Assembly: GCA_003864495.1 (NCBI GenBank)
Contig: ML133383.1
Span: forward strand, 4,113,560 to 4,177,559
Source: Nemopilema nomurai
Lineage: Eukaryota > Cnidaria > Scyphozoa > Rhizostomeae > Rhizostomatidae
Direction: 5' to 3'
DNA length: 64,000 bases
Every line of letters begins with the position of its first letter. Positions within the stretch are counted from its first letter, which is position 1. Below the pieces are notes generated by a model. It worked only from the letters and a program-made list of their open reading frames with translations, did no database searches and was not told the DNA's origin. The position numbers and the translations under genes were made by a program. Shown one piece after another: positions 14,001 to 24,292 of the stretch.

Positions 14001-17000
14001 CCAAGTTGTGAGTTGCCCCAAGGATATTGTTCATACCCTTACGACTGCACAAGCCTTGATCACGTGGAGCACTCCTGTCTTCTCTGACAATGTTGCGGTT
14101 GCACGGGTGGAGCTTCCTTCAAGGCAATCGGGTGAATATTGGAAGCTTGATGAATCAACTTTGTTGCAATACAGAGCGATTGATACTTCTGGAAATACTG
14201 CCAAATGCACATTCAGAGTAACGATAAGAAGTACGTCTTTTTCTATTTCTATTTCTATTGCGATTTATATTGCCTTTGCAGCCTTGTGCCCTATGTTACC
14301 CATTCGAATTCACTTTGCAAATCATCATAATTTTTCCTTAATCATCCTTCCACTTATTATTGATATTTCAATTGCATGCTAGAATAGTGCATAGCTCTAC
14401 AACGCCACTGTGATCTTAAAGGTCATTTTGTATCACTTTTCCAAATGTCCATGAAAGAAATAGAAATCCCCGAACTTCTGCAGAAACCTTCATTATTTCC
14501 TGTCTTGTGAAGACTTCAATGCAAAGCCATTTCAAATATCATTTTAGGTGACAAGTGCAGTAAATTGATAGGAGACCAACACATCAGAATCACCGAGAAT
14601 TTGCCAAGTCAACAGTATTCCTTTTATTGTTCCAATCAACGTATTCTTTATGGGCCATATGGATTCTTTGCTCAAGTTGCCTTCTGTCGAAACTCGAACT
14701 ACTATATCCATTTGAGTGGCAAAGACATCCTCATTGGTCTCAAAGCGCCAGACTGCGTTGGTGAGGTTCTCCTTGATAATAAACAAAAAAGAAAATTTTA
14801 AATGTCAAAATATAAACAGTTGCACTTTTGTCTCACTTTAACAATATCGAAGAGATGTGTCTTATTAATCCTATATCTTTTGCCTTTAAAATTTTCTTTC
14901 TGTAGATGTGGTTGCAGTCCTAGTCGTCATGATCTGCTTATTTGCCATTTAAAGCCCTCGTTATGCAGATTCGTTTGATCCCTTTAAGAAAGCTGAAGAA
15001 TCTATGCGGCTCGTTTTCTATTGCAGAGTACTTGAGAGCCACTGCTTCAAGCCAGTGTCCAGCTGGTAAAAGGAAGTTCTCTGTCGTTGATGATTGGTGG
15101 GGCACCACAGATTATTATTGCTGTAAGCAGTGATTTATACCATTCTTATCATTTTCTTCCCTTTCGCACTATTGTCTAGACCGCAAACGTACTTTATCGG
15201 AAGCATTTTTGGCTCGATCATATCATTTACATGCCTTAAATGCCAAGAAAATCTCTCCATTTTAGCCAGTTGCCCTGCTGGGACATTCCACAACACATCA
15301 ACCGACGCCTGTAGTAAATGCCCGATGAACACATACCAGAACGAACAAGGAAGAACTTCCTGCGAAATGTGTCCTAAGTTCACTAAAACGGTCATAACTG
15401 GAGCTGTCAATGTGAACCATTGCATTGGTAATTACTAATTTCTTTTATGAAAACTAGTTTCAAATGTTGAAGTACATTGACTGCTATGAGGTTTGGACGG
15501 CCAGTGACTGTTTGCAGTGCATGCTCTCGCTGTTCATATTTGTAGGTAATACCGCGTGTTCGTTGCATAAAGGATGCAATGGATTTTTAAAGTCGGTACA
15601 GCTCAAGCTTTCTATCATGTTGACCAGGGAAACTGCAAGCTTAAGGATGCGAGTAAATTGAAAGTCATGTTCGTTTCTCGTGTAGATGATTCTTTAGAAC
15701 ATCAGTTCTTTTGACTTTAGACATGTTTCTAAACGCTTCCAAATGTGTCCAAATTTCAAAACGACATAGATGAAGTAACAAGCAATTTTGTCACATATGT
15801 CATTTTCTTTAGCTCAATGCAAGCCTGGTACTTTCTCCCCATCTGGTTTGAATGAAACATCGTCACCGTGCCAAGCATGTCCCAAAGGGACGTATAGTGA
15901 GCTAGATGGCGCCACAGAATGCGAGACTTGCCCAACTGGGACAACAACGAGTGGAACTGGATCTACAAACACGTCCCAATGCCTCTGTAAGTATAGACGC
16001 TATTGTTGTAACCTAAAAGCATTGACAGAGTTTGGATGGAGAAGCAATGACAAGGTGCACTTTATTAGCGGTGCGATCAGAAGCGCCGGACAGTTCATGA
16101 TGGGGCCGGGACAGAAGCTCCAGGAAGGGCACCTGGTGTTGTCAAAATTAGCCATTGAAACAAATCGGGAATGGTAGTTTAGCAAACGCCTATCGTGCGC
16201 CTATCATTGTGATTGCAAATGAAAAGCTTTCAATGTCTAATAGATGAAAAGCATGTCGCTTCCATACTTACAGTATTACCAAACAGTACATGGAAAAGGG
16301 CGTTATGGCTCATAGAAGAGGGCTAGGTAAAATAACCATAAAGGGACCCATTCTTTCCAGGAAAACCATCTTTTGCTATTTGTGCAAGCGGAGGCAGTTG
16401 GGGTTAAGTGGCATAATAAAGTTATTACACGAGAAACACAGATGTGGCTAAGAATGATGACTTGTGACATAGGAGGTTGGGTCCGACGTGAATGAAAACT
16501 TTAAAATAAAGCCCTTGCATCACCTAGACTAAATAAAAATCAACAAATTACTATACCACTGAGAAGAGAAAATTTGACGATTCTCAGAAAAGCATTGACA
16601 ATTGATACTTTGGAAGGTGTGGAATTTTGCTAAAATGTTAGTGACGGGTGCTTGGGAAAGCATACAAGGGTGGCCTCTGGTCAGCCACATGGGCGACTTC
16701 TCTTCTGCTGTTATAAGCGCCTTCTCGTACAAGCTCCCATAAAAATGCCTCATAAAAATGAGCTCAAGTTTTTGAATAGACAAGAGGTTATTTCACAAGC
16801 CAATTTTTTCTGAACCGGTACTTGGCTGCCCCGCATCACTAGGGCAACGGCCAGCGGGGTCACCTGCCCCTGCTGCCCCCGTGGCTCCTGCGCCCAAGGG
16901 TACAATCTATTAAAATGATCAATACGCATGTATTTGATAAAATAAAAACAAAGTAATGAAGTTGATTTAAACATATTAAAGATGAATGTTCTCTAAATGC

Positions 17001-17892
17001 TAATGGATATCATCTAAATGTTTTTTATTTACAGTATCGCCGTCAGTAAACAGCGTGTATCCATCGGAGCAGGTCACAGCCAAGCCTGGCTCTGACGTCA
17101 CGCTGGAGTGCTATTTCAAAGCGTCACCATCCCCAGCAACCAACTGGAGGAAGCTAAACGGTATTAGAAACATCATCCCATCGTAAAGCAAAATTTTAAT
17201 TTTGATTTTGAAAATTTCGAAAACAACATGCAATGTGATGTCTTGAGTATCTAGTAAAAACAAAATAATGTTTTCTTATGATACTTTGCATTAATGGTAA
17301 TAAACTGATAGACAACTGAATGCCCTTTAATTAAGTTGAGTTAATAGTCTTTATTAGATTCTCAAAGAAACAGGCAGACTCTACTGACTTGGTCGTTGTT
17401 ACGACTACGCCGGTTAGGGCAGCTATAACATACCAATAGTGATTAATGATTAATGAATACCGATTAATGATTAGTGTTTTGTGATTAGTGTAATGGGGCA
17501 TTCTGCTTCTTAGAAGTGTTGAAGGTATTGTAAACAGATATATCATTGCACTGCAAAACATGAATTGATCACAAATTCAAACTATAGCGGTACAATGTGT
17601 TGATGAGTTTGCAAAAATATTTGCTTCTCTGTGTGGAGAGATCGTTTCAATTGCTACGAAACTAGTGAAGCTGTTTTGCTTGGTCGACCTGGCTCATAAT
17701 CGTCTCGTTTTCCCGAAAGGTGCTGTTCCTGCTGGCGCATATGCTTCTGAAATATACAGCATGAACATGGAGAAAGTGGGCATGATGCTGGAGTTGATAA
17801 AAGTGACAGTAGGGGACTCTGGCGTGTACCAGTGCCATGTCCAGAATGGGATTGGCTCTCATTTCAAATCAATTTCACTTACAGTGGCATGA
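330..17892 (+). CDS. Large multidomain extracellular matrix/adhesion protein, 3' part of gene (5' end outside window)
   Basis: About 37 exons can be chained with matching phases: 330-572, 681-963, 1097-1222, 1410-1595, 2048-2253, 2506-2611, 3042-3206, 3416-3550, 4259-4408, 4806-5015, 5439-5664, 6333-6382, 6507-6657, 6928-7093, 7228-7481, 7826-7986, 8267-8423, 8898-8967 (tentative), 9021-9216, 9700-9808, 10189-10302, 10726-10899, 11006-11248, 11355-11486, 11613-11750, 11980-12105, 12461-12583, 12741-12953, 13056-13250, 13551-13784, 13988-14230, 14548-14760, 15027-15122, 15266-15427, 15813-15986, 17035-17160 and 17666-17892 (stop TGA). Domain order: unrecognised beta-rich region, basic/Cys linker, ricin-type lectin, F5/8 type C, four EGF, two sushi, two HYR, Cys-rich, two ephrin-receptor-like, one Ig. 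By module content it resembles SVEP1-like or polydom-like secreted adhesion proteins (inference). No transmembrane segment is seen in the main splice form, so secretion is likely. The first exon is entered through an acceptor (TTTCAG, ends 329), so the gene starts further left. Confidence 0.85.
5439..7481 (+). CDS. Charged, Cys-containing and polybasic linker of the matrix protein (exons 11-15)
   Basis: Exon 5439-5664 encodes a Lys/Ala/Glu-rich stretch likely to be an alpha-helical coiled coil, followed by a Cys cluster ([17 protein letters not shown]). Exons 6333-6382 and 6507-6657 encode a very basic segment containing [12 protein letters not shown], which matches the minimal furin pattern R-x-K/R-R. 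Exon 6928-7093 is hydrophobic with three Cys, and 7228-7481 returns to the beta-rich style of the N-terminus ([21 protein letters not shown]). All splice phases agree. The polybasic stretch may be a processing site splitting the protein into an N-terminal and a modular C-terminal chain (inference). Confidence 0.7.
7826..9808 (+). CDS. Ricin-type beta-trefoil lectin-like domain of the matrix protein (exons 16-20)
   Basis: Exon 7826-7986 encodes a segment with [20 protein letters not shown] followed by KQQWTY, the C-x(n)-C then QxW pattern of ricin B-type trefoil repeats. Exon 8267-8423 gives a second subdomain ([14 protein letters not shown]) whose QxW equivalent is DNQRYD. Exons 9021-9216 and 9700-9808 complete a third with SGYCVRP, TSGC and KLCIQT. 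To keep frame between 8423 (phase 1) and 9021 (needs phase 2), an exon at 8898-8967 is required; its acceptor TTTTCCACAG is good but its donor TC|GTGGCA is weak. The domain is expected to bind galactose-type or other glycans, but degenerate QxW motifs leave binding uncertain. Confidence 0.6.
10189..11248 (+). CDS. F5/8 type C (discoidin / fucolectin-like) domain plus preceding exon
   Basis: Exon 10189-10302 is a short spacer of unknown fold. Exon 10726-10899 encodes [20 protein letters not shown], then AVDGN and [10 protein letters not shown], the hallmark N-terminal half of F5/8 type C / fucolectin-tachylectin-pentraxin domains. Exon 11006-11248 supplies the second half ([20 protein letters not shown], then [12 protein letters not shown], ending in a Cys-containing strand). 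Introns are phase 1, including the one that splits the domain at VTG/DI, a usual split point. The domain normally binds glycans or phospholipid head groups at the cell surface. Confidence 0.85.
11355..12583 (+). CDS. Four consecutive EGF-like domains (three calcium-binding)
   Basis: One exon per domain: 11355-11486, 11613-11750, 11980-12105 and 12461-12583. The first begins with [13 protein letters not shown] and lacks the D-x-N/D-E-C calcium signature. The other three start DVNEC, DENEC and DIDEC and keep the six-Cys EGF pattern with the aromatic/Gly motif before the last cysteines ([26 protein letters not shown]), so they should bind calcium. All four exons are phase 1-1 and could be skipped or duplicated without frame loss. 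Confidence 0.92.
12741..13250 (+). CDS. Two sushi (CCP) domains
   Basis: Exon 12741-12953 encodes a CCP module with Cys at the expected places ([37 protein letters not shown]). Exon 13056-13250 encodes the second ([41 protein letters not shown]). Both show the four-Cys C1-C3/C2-C4 layout and the penultimate Trp. Each is a single phase 1-1 exon. The sushi then HYR order that follows is typical of SVEP1-like and SRPX-like proteins. Confidence 0.9.
13551..14230 (+). CDS. Two HYR domains
   Basis: Exon 13551-13784 encodes a hyalin-repeat-type module ([40 protein letters not shown]). Exon 13988-14230 encodes a second, more canonical one ([44 protein letters not shown]). The HYR signatures are the initial D-x-x-P-P-x-h-x-C-P motif, the central W-x-x-P-x-h-x-D-N motif and the final A-x-D-x-x-G-N-x-x-x-C motif. 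These Ig-like modules serve in extracellular adhesion. Both exons are phase 1-1. Confidence 0.9.
14548..15122 (+). CDS. Cys-containing exons without recognised domain
   Basis: Exon 14548-14760 encodes [20 protein letters not shown] and onward, with Cys at FYCSN, AFCRN and APDCV. Exon 15027-15122 follows with [19 protein letters not shown] and [10 protein letters not shown]. Both are phase 1-1 and sit between the HYR and ephrin-receptor-like blocks. I do not recognise a family; the second could be the beginning of an unusual ephrin-receptor-like module. The same donor at 14760 can also splice to 14906 (see the alternative terminal exon). Confidence 0.6.
14906..14952 (+). CDS. Possible alternative terminal exon encoding a short hydrophobic tail
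   Basis: The acceptor TTTCTTTCTGTAG ends at 14905. Joined to the donor at 14760 (phase 1) the exon reads [15 protein letters not shown] followed by TAA (14950-14952). Fourteen consecutive mostly aliphatic residues then stop would give a membrane-embedded or GPI-type C-terminus ending just after the HYR block. The longer isoform instead uses the acceptor at 15026. The frame agreement could be chance (one in three), and the segment is shorter than a usual transmembrane helix. Confidence 0.3.
15266..15986 (+). CDS. Two ephrin-receptor-like (GCC2/GCC3) Cys modules
   Basis: Exon 15266-15427 encodes [20 protein letters not shown], then [16 protein letters not shown]. Exon 15813-15986 encodes [20 protein letters not shown], then [20 protein letters not shown]. 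The C-P-x-G-T-Y/F ... C-x-x-C-P pattern is characteristic of ephrin-receptor-like Cys-rich repeats found in SVEP1, SCUBE and related proteins. Both exons are phase 1-1. The following intron (15987-17034, about 1 kb) shows no exon I can support. Confidence 0.88.
17035..17892 (+). CDS. C-terminal immunoglobulin domain and stop
   Basis: Exon 17035-17160 encodes the first half of an Ig domain ([20 protein letters not shown], then PATNWRKLN) with the B-strand Cys and C-strand Trp. Exon 17666-17892 encodes the second half with [20 protein letters not shown], the D-x-G-x-Y-x-C motif, ending SISLTVA and TGA. The acceptor ACTAG at 17665 keeps phase 1 but adds a somewhat odd stretch ([11 protein letters not shown]) before NRLVFPKG. 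No better AG lies nearby in frame. The protein ends directly after the Ig fold, with no membrane anchor. Confidence 0.8.
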
Positions 17893-19248
17893 TAAATTGA
17901 CTTTAGTGTTTACAGACAAATAATATTAGCTGCCTTGATACTGTATTGATTATATGTATATCGAGAAAATTAGATAACAAAGGGGAGTTTTGATTTCACT
18001 TCAATATTCTGTAGTCACACAAACAAAGACAATTGTGACTGACAAAGGCTCATGAAGGAATGATTTGCTATGTTAAAGTGTCTTTTAATTGGTCAACAGA
18101 GAGATCTCTTTCCTCCCACCAATTTTCATGGCCATATATTTCATGTAGCTGTTTACCTCTAAAGAATAACCTATACCTCTTTGTCATTTGCATGCTTTGC
18201 ACTGCTTTCGAAGATTTCCGTCTCAGTTTACATTATCAAGAAAATTCTCTCCATCGTTTTTACAAAGTCGACGTCAACTACTATCGATGACGTCATAGGT
18301 GGCAAAAACAATTCTTTTGATGAAATTGCACTCGTTTTCGCAAAAGAGTACCTTCATCAATTTTTTGTGCAAATGGTTAATTTTTGTTCATGCATATAAC
18401 ATTCCGGTTTGCAGTGAATCCATTTCTTGTAGCCATCTTGTTCTTTTTTCTTTTGAATAGCTACCTTTAATTAACGAATTTTCTATTTGCTACATTCATT
18501 TAGATCTTCGCTATTTTCTATTTTCTAATGTATTCTTTTCACCCTTATTTGCTCATTTCATTTTAACTGACCTCCGTGGATGTATCCTTTGCAACTCGCA
18601 AACTTTAAGCTATCAGTTGTAAAAAGTGCATAGAAATGCAAAAGAAGATCTTATTAAATGTTTAAGCTTCCATATTTTGCAAGGTCTTAAGGGTTATATG
18701 AAACTGCAGAACTTGAAAGTTGCACCAAACGACCTAGCCATAATAATTGCATACTTGCAAAAAGCAATCTTATCCAGCATGCGCCTTGTACATTTCTATA
18801 TTTTGACCTCCATTTAATACAATTTATCAACTTGTTCGAAAATACAGCACTTTTCCTTGTCGGCATTCAGTTCGACAAAAAAGTGCATAATATTTTGAGC
18901 ACCAAAATGCTGTTCATATAAAATCTATATTCAAATCCGATTCGATACGTAAAATTATTGCAAAACTGTGCGACCCGTTGCATTAAATTGCAAAAAATCT
19001 TATATAACTGTGCTGTAAGAGCACTCCAAAGGAAAGAACTTAACTTGAACACAAAACAGAGAACAAGAAACTAGTGTGCTGAATTCTACCCTTGGTCTCA
19101 GAGAGTCAAAGAGCCTCGAGGGTAAAAGTTTGAAAAAAACGGGGGAAAGGGATTGCGAAGGAGAACGGGAGGAAAAAGCGTGCGTTGTTGTTTTTCAGGT
19201 AAGAAAGTAGAGTCTAGTTGCTCGTGTTTGGAGAGAACTCGAGGAAGA
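17893..19248. other. Intergenic interval between matrix gene and MIase-like gene
   Basis: No coding region can be supported. The interval should hold the 3' UTR of the upstream gene, although no clean AATAAA is seen close to the stop, and the promoter of the downstream gene. A perfect cAMP-response-type palindrome TGACGTCA lies near 18287, about 960 bp upstream of the next start codon; its relevance is unknown. Confidence 0.5.
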
Positions 19249-21605
19249 ATGTTGTACTTGTTGAGATTTGATGTAGAGTACCGTGGACTAAGTCAACCTG
19301 AGCTATTAAAAGTTTGGGTGAAGGAAGCCAAAGTTGCTCTCGCGGCTAAAGAGAGTGGCATGGTGAAAGAAATATGGAAGGCAAGCCAGGGATTCCTTCA
19401 TTACGCTGTATTTTCGATCTTCTGCTATAGGATGTGTGGCTTTTTTATTTGTTAAGTTTTTCAAACAGTCTTTCGAAACAAGCTCGGTGCTACGGTGCAA
19501 AACTTGTCGACACAGATTCGTTGTTGTTCAAGTTAGTGCAGACGTATTGGTCCGAAGTAACAGGAATCACTTCAGAAATGCAATGTTTTCGAAATAATCC
19601 GAAATATTGGGAGTAAAAATAATTTTTCATTGTTGAAGTCTAAGTCCAATAGTAGAAAACTAATTGCCTGCAATGCAACTGGAATATTCTATTCTGTTTT
19701 TGAAAAGCAAGTTCCAAAGCGAGCAAGAGCTTCAATTAATTTCAAATTTCTGGAAGAAGTCATCAATGTTTAAATTTTAAATTAGCTTTGATTGAATGGT
19801 ACTTGGGTTGTTCATTTATTTCTTTATGTTGTAGGTTGTTGGCGAAAGAAAAGTCCTAGTTGGTTGGTTTCAAATATTTGTTTACATGCTTTGGTTGTTT
19901 ATTTAAATACCACAAGCGTTAAAACGGAATGCAGCACTGATCAAAATGTTCTCTCTGTTGTATCGGAATGCAGTGCCATTTGTTACTGTTCCTTCTAAAC
20001 TTCCAAACAACATAAATTTTTGATTCAACAATAAGATGTTGATGGTTTTAAAACTTTTTCAAAAATTTCTTGACTTTTCAGTGCCCTTAAGACAGCAAAG
20101 ATCCATATTTAGGAAACCATCTACTCTTTTTAGAAACCACAAACAGTCCTCTTACTTGTCAGAAACTGTTTGAAACTCAAAAAAACTTGAAATCTTGAAT
20201 TTAAGTTGATGAAATGGAAATGGAACCAAATCATTAGGAAATCTACAAAAGTCAAAGCAAAATTCAAGAGGTTCTACAGCTCTGCAAAGTCAGAAATGGT
20301 GCAGTTTTCAATGTCTTCTGGTTTTCTATGTTTCAATCAAATTAAGCTTGATCTTTGTCTGTGGATATTCTAGTTCATACTTGTACACCTACTACAAACA
20401 GCTGTGTGATTTGTACTGTTTTTCAACTCAAACCATTCCACATCAAGGGGCCCTTTTGCCTACATCAACAGTCAGAACAATTTGTGACGGTAGGATCATT
20501 TGACACCATTTTTAACTTGGGTCTCTCCACTTCACAGTTATTGAATCTGAAAGTGCTGAAAAGGTGGATGAGCTTTCTTTTAATTTACCAATTATGAAAG
20601 AAATTGGCGACCAAGTGAAAATAGAAGTCACACCCATAATTCCATACTACACTTTTGCCAATTTTCTGTTTGAAAATGTCGGAGAAGAGAAAAGTGCAAA
20701 GGCAAGTGGCAGTGATGTTGATCCAGCAAAAGAGGGAATATTTTATTGGCTGGTTTTCAACATTGAGTATTCAGGTTTGTGAATTGTTCCAATGTTCCTA
20801 TGCCTTCGAATTCCAAGACTTAAAAATCTAAATGTTTTAGCATCTTTGTTCCCAGAGGTGGAAAGATTATCGGAACCTGGAATTCAAATGTTTAAGTAAA
20901 TGTGAATATCTGGTGATAAATCAAATTGGCAGAAAATATTATTTAAACTCGCTTGTAAGCAACTCAAGCTAAGCTGGCAAGGTACTGTTGGGCATAGTCT
21001 CTTTCAAGAGTAGTGATATGCACATTATTTATGCTCACCATCTCACATAAATCTCAACCGCATTTTTTTTGGCAGCAGAGCTTTTGAAACAAACCCTGAT
21101 TCAGACTGGAAGACTGAGATTTATAAAGGGACTGGAATCTTGTTTCACAGAAAATATTTATGGCACCATGATCTGAGTACCATTAGTCATTTGTTAATTT
21201 GCTTGGGTAAATTAATTTGGTAGATTATAGGACTCCATTTCATCCCAAAATTTTTTCCCACTTGTCAAAGATTTTGCTGTTTTAAACATTTCTGGTTGTA
21301 ATTGATTTCCATCTTCTGTGCATTTATATATGAAGTAAAGCTACATCTGAAGTGTAGAGAAAGGTATACTCAGAGTCAGAAATAGCATCCTCTGTCTCCT
21401 TGTTATTTCCCTCAATTTTCCTTATTTGCCTCCCTGTCCTCACCTATTTTGGTTATTTCTGCCTGTTTTTCCATTTACTCTGCCCAGTTATCTCCATTTT
21501 TAGGTATTTCTGCCTTTTTACCTAGGTATCTATTGTTTTAGGTTAATTATTCACCACATTTCCATATATATATATATATATATATTATATATAATATATA
21601 TAATA

Positions 21606-21645
<40 letters not shown>

Positions 21646-22598
21646 TCTTTTGGTTTTTCCCCTCTCACAGCTGAGGATGGGACAAGCTCGTCCCGAACAG
21701 TACTGATAATGTCTTAACCGATTATGTAATGGTATATGTCTTAACCAGGCCCATGGATGTGTCAATAAAATAATATCAACAAATGGCTCTCTTGTCTTAA
21801 TTTATCTACCATGTGGCTCGTCATAGCTATCATCTGAAAATTTATCATAAAACTGCGCTTTCCATCCGATGTCTCAATTCTGTAATTGGTATTGAATTTC
21901 CTTTAAACGATGTAGGTATGAGTCGAGATGAATTGCTGGAAGCCTGGGTTGCTGAAGCAAAGCACGTGTTGGAAGCCCAAGAAAAAGTTAAAGATGGTCT
22001 TTGCTTGTGGAAAAGTGTTGGAAAAAGAGAGGTGCCAAGTGATTAAATATCTTCAGCAACATACTGTACTACCTTTCCATTGTTTATGGCTAAAATACCT
22101 TTCCATAAGTTTTGGCATAATTACAACAAAGAGGAGCACCGAAAATCGGGTTGGCTCAAGGGTTATGGGCCGAATTGTTTCTTAAAAATTCAGTTGCGGC
22201 CGGATTATGGAAGCAATGTATTGCATACTTTTCGAAAGACTGTGATTCAAATGAGTGTATGATGTTCAAAGAATTTTTTTTAGATTTCTGCTGAGGTTTT
22301 ATAGTTTGCGGTAGCTATTTCGGAAAGTACTTCAGGAGGGATATGCACGCCATTTTTTGACATAGAATGCCCTTCCTCTAGCATAAACAATTTCGAACTA
22401 TATCGCAATTCAATCGTTTTTAAAGAGCTATTTTTCTTGTAGATACATGTTTTAATCAGAGTGCAGCGGCCGGATGACCTTGATGCAATGAGCCTCGACT
22501 TGCCAATAATGAGAAAAATTGGTAACCAGGTGAAGATAGAATGCAAGTCAGTACGGCCGTACAAAGACTTTGCCGAAGACTTGAAAAAGAGGCTGTAG
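19249..22598 (+). CDS. Tandem two-domain muconolactone delta-isomerase-like protein
   Basis: Exons 19249-19380, 19835-19862, 20538-20774, 21916-22031 and 22443-22598 (stop TAG) join in perfect phase to 222 residues. Domain 1 starts MLYLLRFDVEYRGLS, has WVKEAKVALAAKESG, EIWKVVGERKVLV, SFNLPIM and QVKIEVTPIIPY. After a linker (KASGSDVDPAKEG), domain 2 repeats it: FYWLVFNIEYSGMS, WVAEAKHVLEAQE, LWKSVGKRE, SLDLPIM, QVKIECKSVRPY, ending FAEDLKKRL. The short N-terminal beta strand, Leu-Trp-x-x-x-Gly turn, S-L-P-h-M/F motif and terminal E-V-x-P-h strand match the small MIase family (about 90-100 residues, ferredoxin-like fold, beta-ketoadipate pathway in bacteria). Enzymatic activity is not implied. 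The first intron uses a GC donor (GAAG|GCAAGC) and exon 2 is only 28 nt. The start is chosen because bacterial members begin with the same M-L-h-h-h-R/K-h-x-V. An animal MIase-like tandem is unexpected; horizontal origin or an ancient eukaryotic family are both possible. Confidence 0.75.
21563..21643. repeat. (TA)n microsatellite in intron of MIase-like gene
   Basis: About 80 bp of almost pure alternating AT with two phase slips. It lies in the intron between exons 20538-20774 and 21916-22031. The following 21660-21770 segment contains a GGGAC...GTCCC palindrome and a repeated GTCTTAACC, possibly a retroelement end; this was not resolved. Confidence 0.95.
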
Positions 22599-23375
22599 GT
22601 TTTGGGTAACAGTGCAAATATCGGGCGAAACTCATTGCAAGATGTTTCTAAAAGTTAGTGTAATGAAGTTGTTGTATTCCATTGTTGGTAAGTAAAGGAT
22701 GTTGGTGTGTTTTTCAACCGTTAATTAATTGATCTCTCTTATATCACATTGTTACTTAATAAGTAGTTAACCGAAGATAAGGTATGCACAATATACGTAC
22801 GTCATACACAATCGATTGCCAACGCATTTCCCATCGAATTTCATCGATTCCTTGGTGCTGCCATTTCCTGGAATAATGACTGGGCTTTTTAGATACGACA
22901 GTCGTTCCAGTTGTGTCAAGACACCTGGTTTTTTCTCGTTTTCGTATTTTTTACTGCGTAAATTTGACCTGGTTGACCGTGTCAATATTTTAAACTTCAG
23001 AGTTTGCCAGCAGCAAAAAACTTGCTAAAAGTTTTATGAAGTGGAGACAACGCAACACCGTCCATTATTCTAATTTTAGACTTGTTTGGGTTGGTAAAAA
23101 TAAAATGATTAGTTTTGCATTGGGCAGGGATAGATGGCGTGCATTGTTTTAATTGTTTATTGTTAATGTTCATTTGCACATTTGTAAGCATGCCATCTTC
23201 CTTCCACGCTAGCAAAGAACCACAGAATCGTTACACATTCTTTTGGAAATGAATGTGAATGTATGTATGTTTTGGTTGTTACTAGATGTGTCGGGAAATG
23301 CAATTTATCTCCACACATTAAATTGTAAAATAGCAATTTATACTGCTACTGACATATTTAAACTGTACAATACAG

Positions 23376-23381
23376 AATAAA
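23376..23381 (+). terminator. Candidate polyadenylation signal downstream of MIase-like gene
   Basis: An AATAAA hexamer in an AT-rich context lies about 780 bp after the stop codon at 22598. It is one of the first canonical hexamers in the expected orientation. Hexamers of this kind occur by chance in AT-rich DNA, so use is unproven. Confidence 0.3.
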
Positions 23382-24166
23382 TTTCTCCAAATTTTCGTCT
23401 TAAATATTTACACATTGGCTGAGACTTCTTGTAATCGTTGTCTACTCTCGCTAACATTTGATTATGGCGCTTTAACTTATATCCGAATTCTCGATTAACA
23501 GCAGACGCAAGTGAATGTATGTTGATGAATTTAGCTATCTTGTACGTCTATTAATTGCGTCACGTTCCTCTTTAGTGCAACGTTGTGCAAATCTATTCGT
23601 TGTTGTCAGCGTTGTCAACCTGGAGTTGCTTTCTTCGTGCACTTATTAATGTTATCTTTTGTATTAATCTTAGTGATTTGATTCATGTCAATTTAGTGAA
23701 AAAGGAACGTGGGAAACGTGATCCAATCTGCTAGGTGCCAGGTTCGTTTGTAGCGACTGCGCATACAAGAACGACATATACAAGAATCTTTGTCAGCGTT
23801 GGTAAATTAAGCATTTCGTGAAGTATACTCATAGTAACCAGCAAGTCCTTTTGTCACTTTTTCAGCCCTCCCATCTAATGCTCACTTTGCCTGTCTTCGT
23901 TTGGTATGAATTTTTCGAACTCAATAGTATAGTATTATCAACTGGTCGAAGTCTCCGTGGAAAGTGAACACTTTTAGTCATATAGTGATTGTTTATAGCA
24001 CGAAGTTCTTCGAACAGCGAGTAGCAAACAGGCGTTTCATTAATGACATCATCATGGGTAGTCGAGAAGGGCAAAGAAAGGTTATTACCAACAAACAGGT
24101 TTTCAAAAAAGCGTACCTCAAGTAAATTCATAATGTATCATTTTATGCAATTGTGCTCAAGCCACA

Positions 24167-24292
24167 ATGGCAGAGATTCAAAAAGAGGAATTAAGATGCT
24201 CACTATGCCTAGGAGAATTAAGAAAAATTTTCAGATTATGCTCGCATATTTTACGTTCTATTCCATGGCATCGTGCTCTACAATTATGATAA
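24167..24292 (+). pseudogene. Short RING-finger-like fragment
   Basis: An ATG-initiated frame reads MAEIQKEELRCSLCLGELRK, then FRLCSH, then degenerates and stops near 24292. The start and the C-x-x-C ... C-x-H spacing resemble the N-terminus of a TRIM-type RING finger that has lost its later zinc ligands. Only about 40 residues support this, so chance is possible. Confidence 0.3.

Noticed and set aside
16750..16974. Minus-strand frame with [20 protein letters not shown]
   Set aside because: It sits inside an intron of the matrix gene, has no splice context, and its GC-rich core looks like a dispersed repeat rather than an exon.
21547..21765. Minus-strand frame with a long YIYIYI run
   Set aside because: It is a translation of the (TA)n microsatellite.
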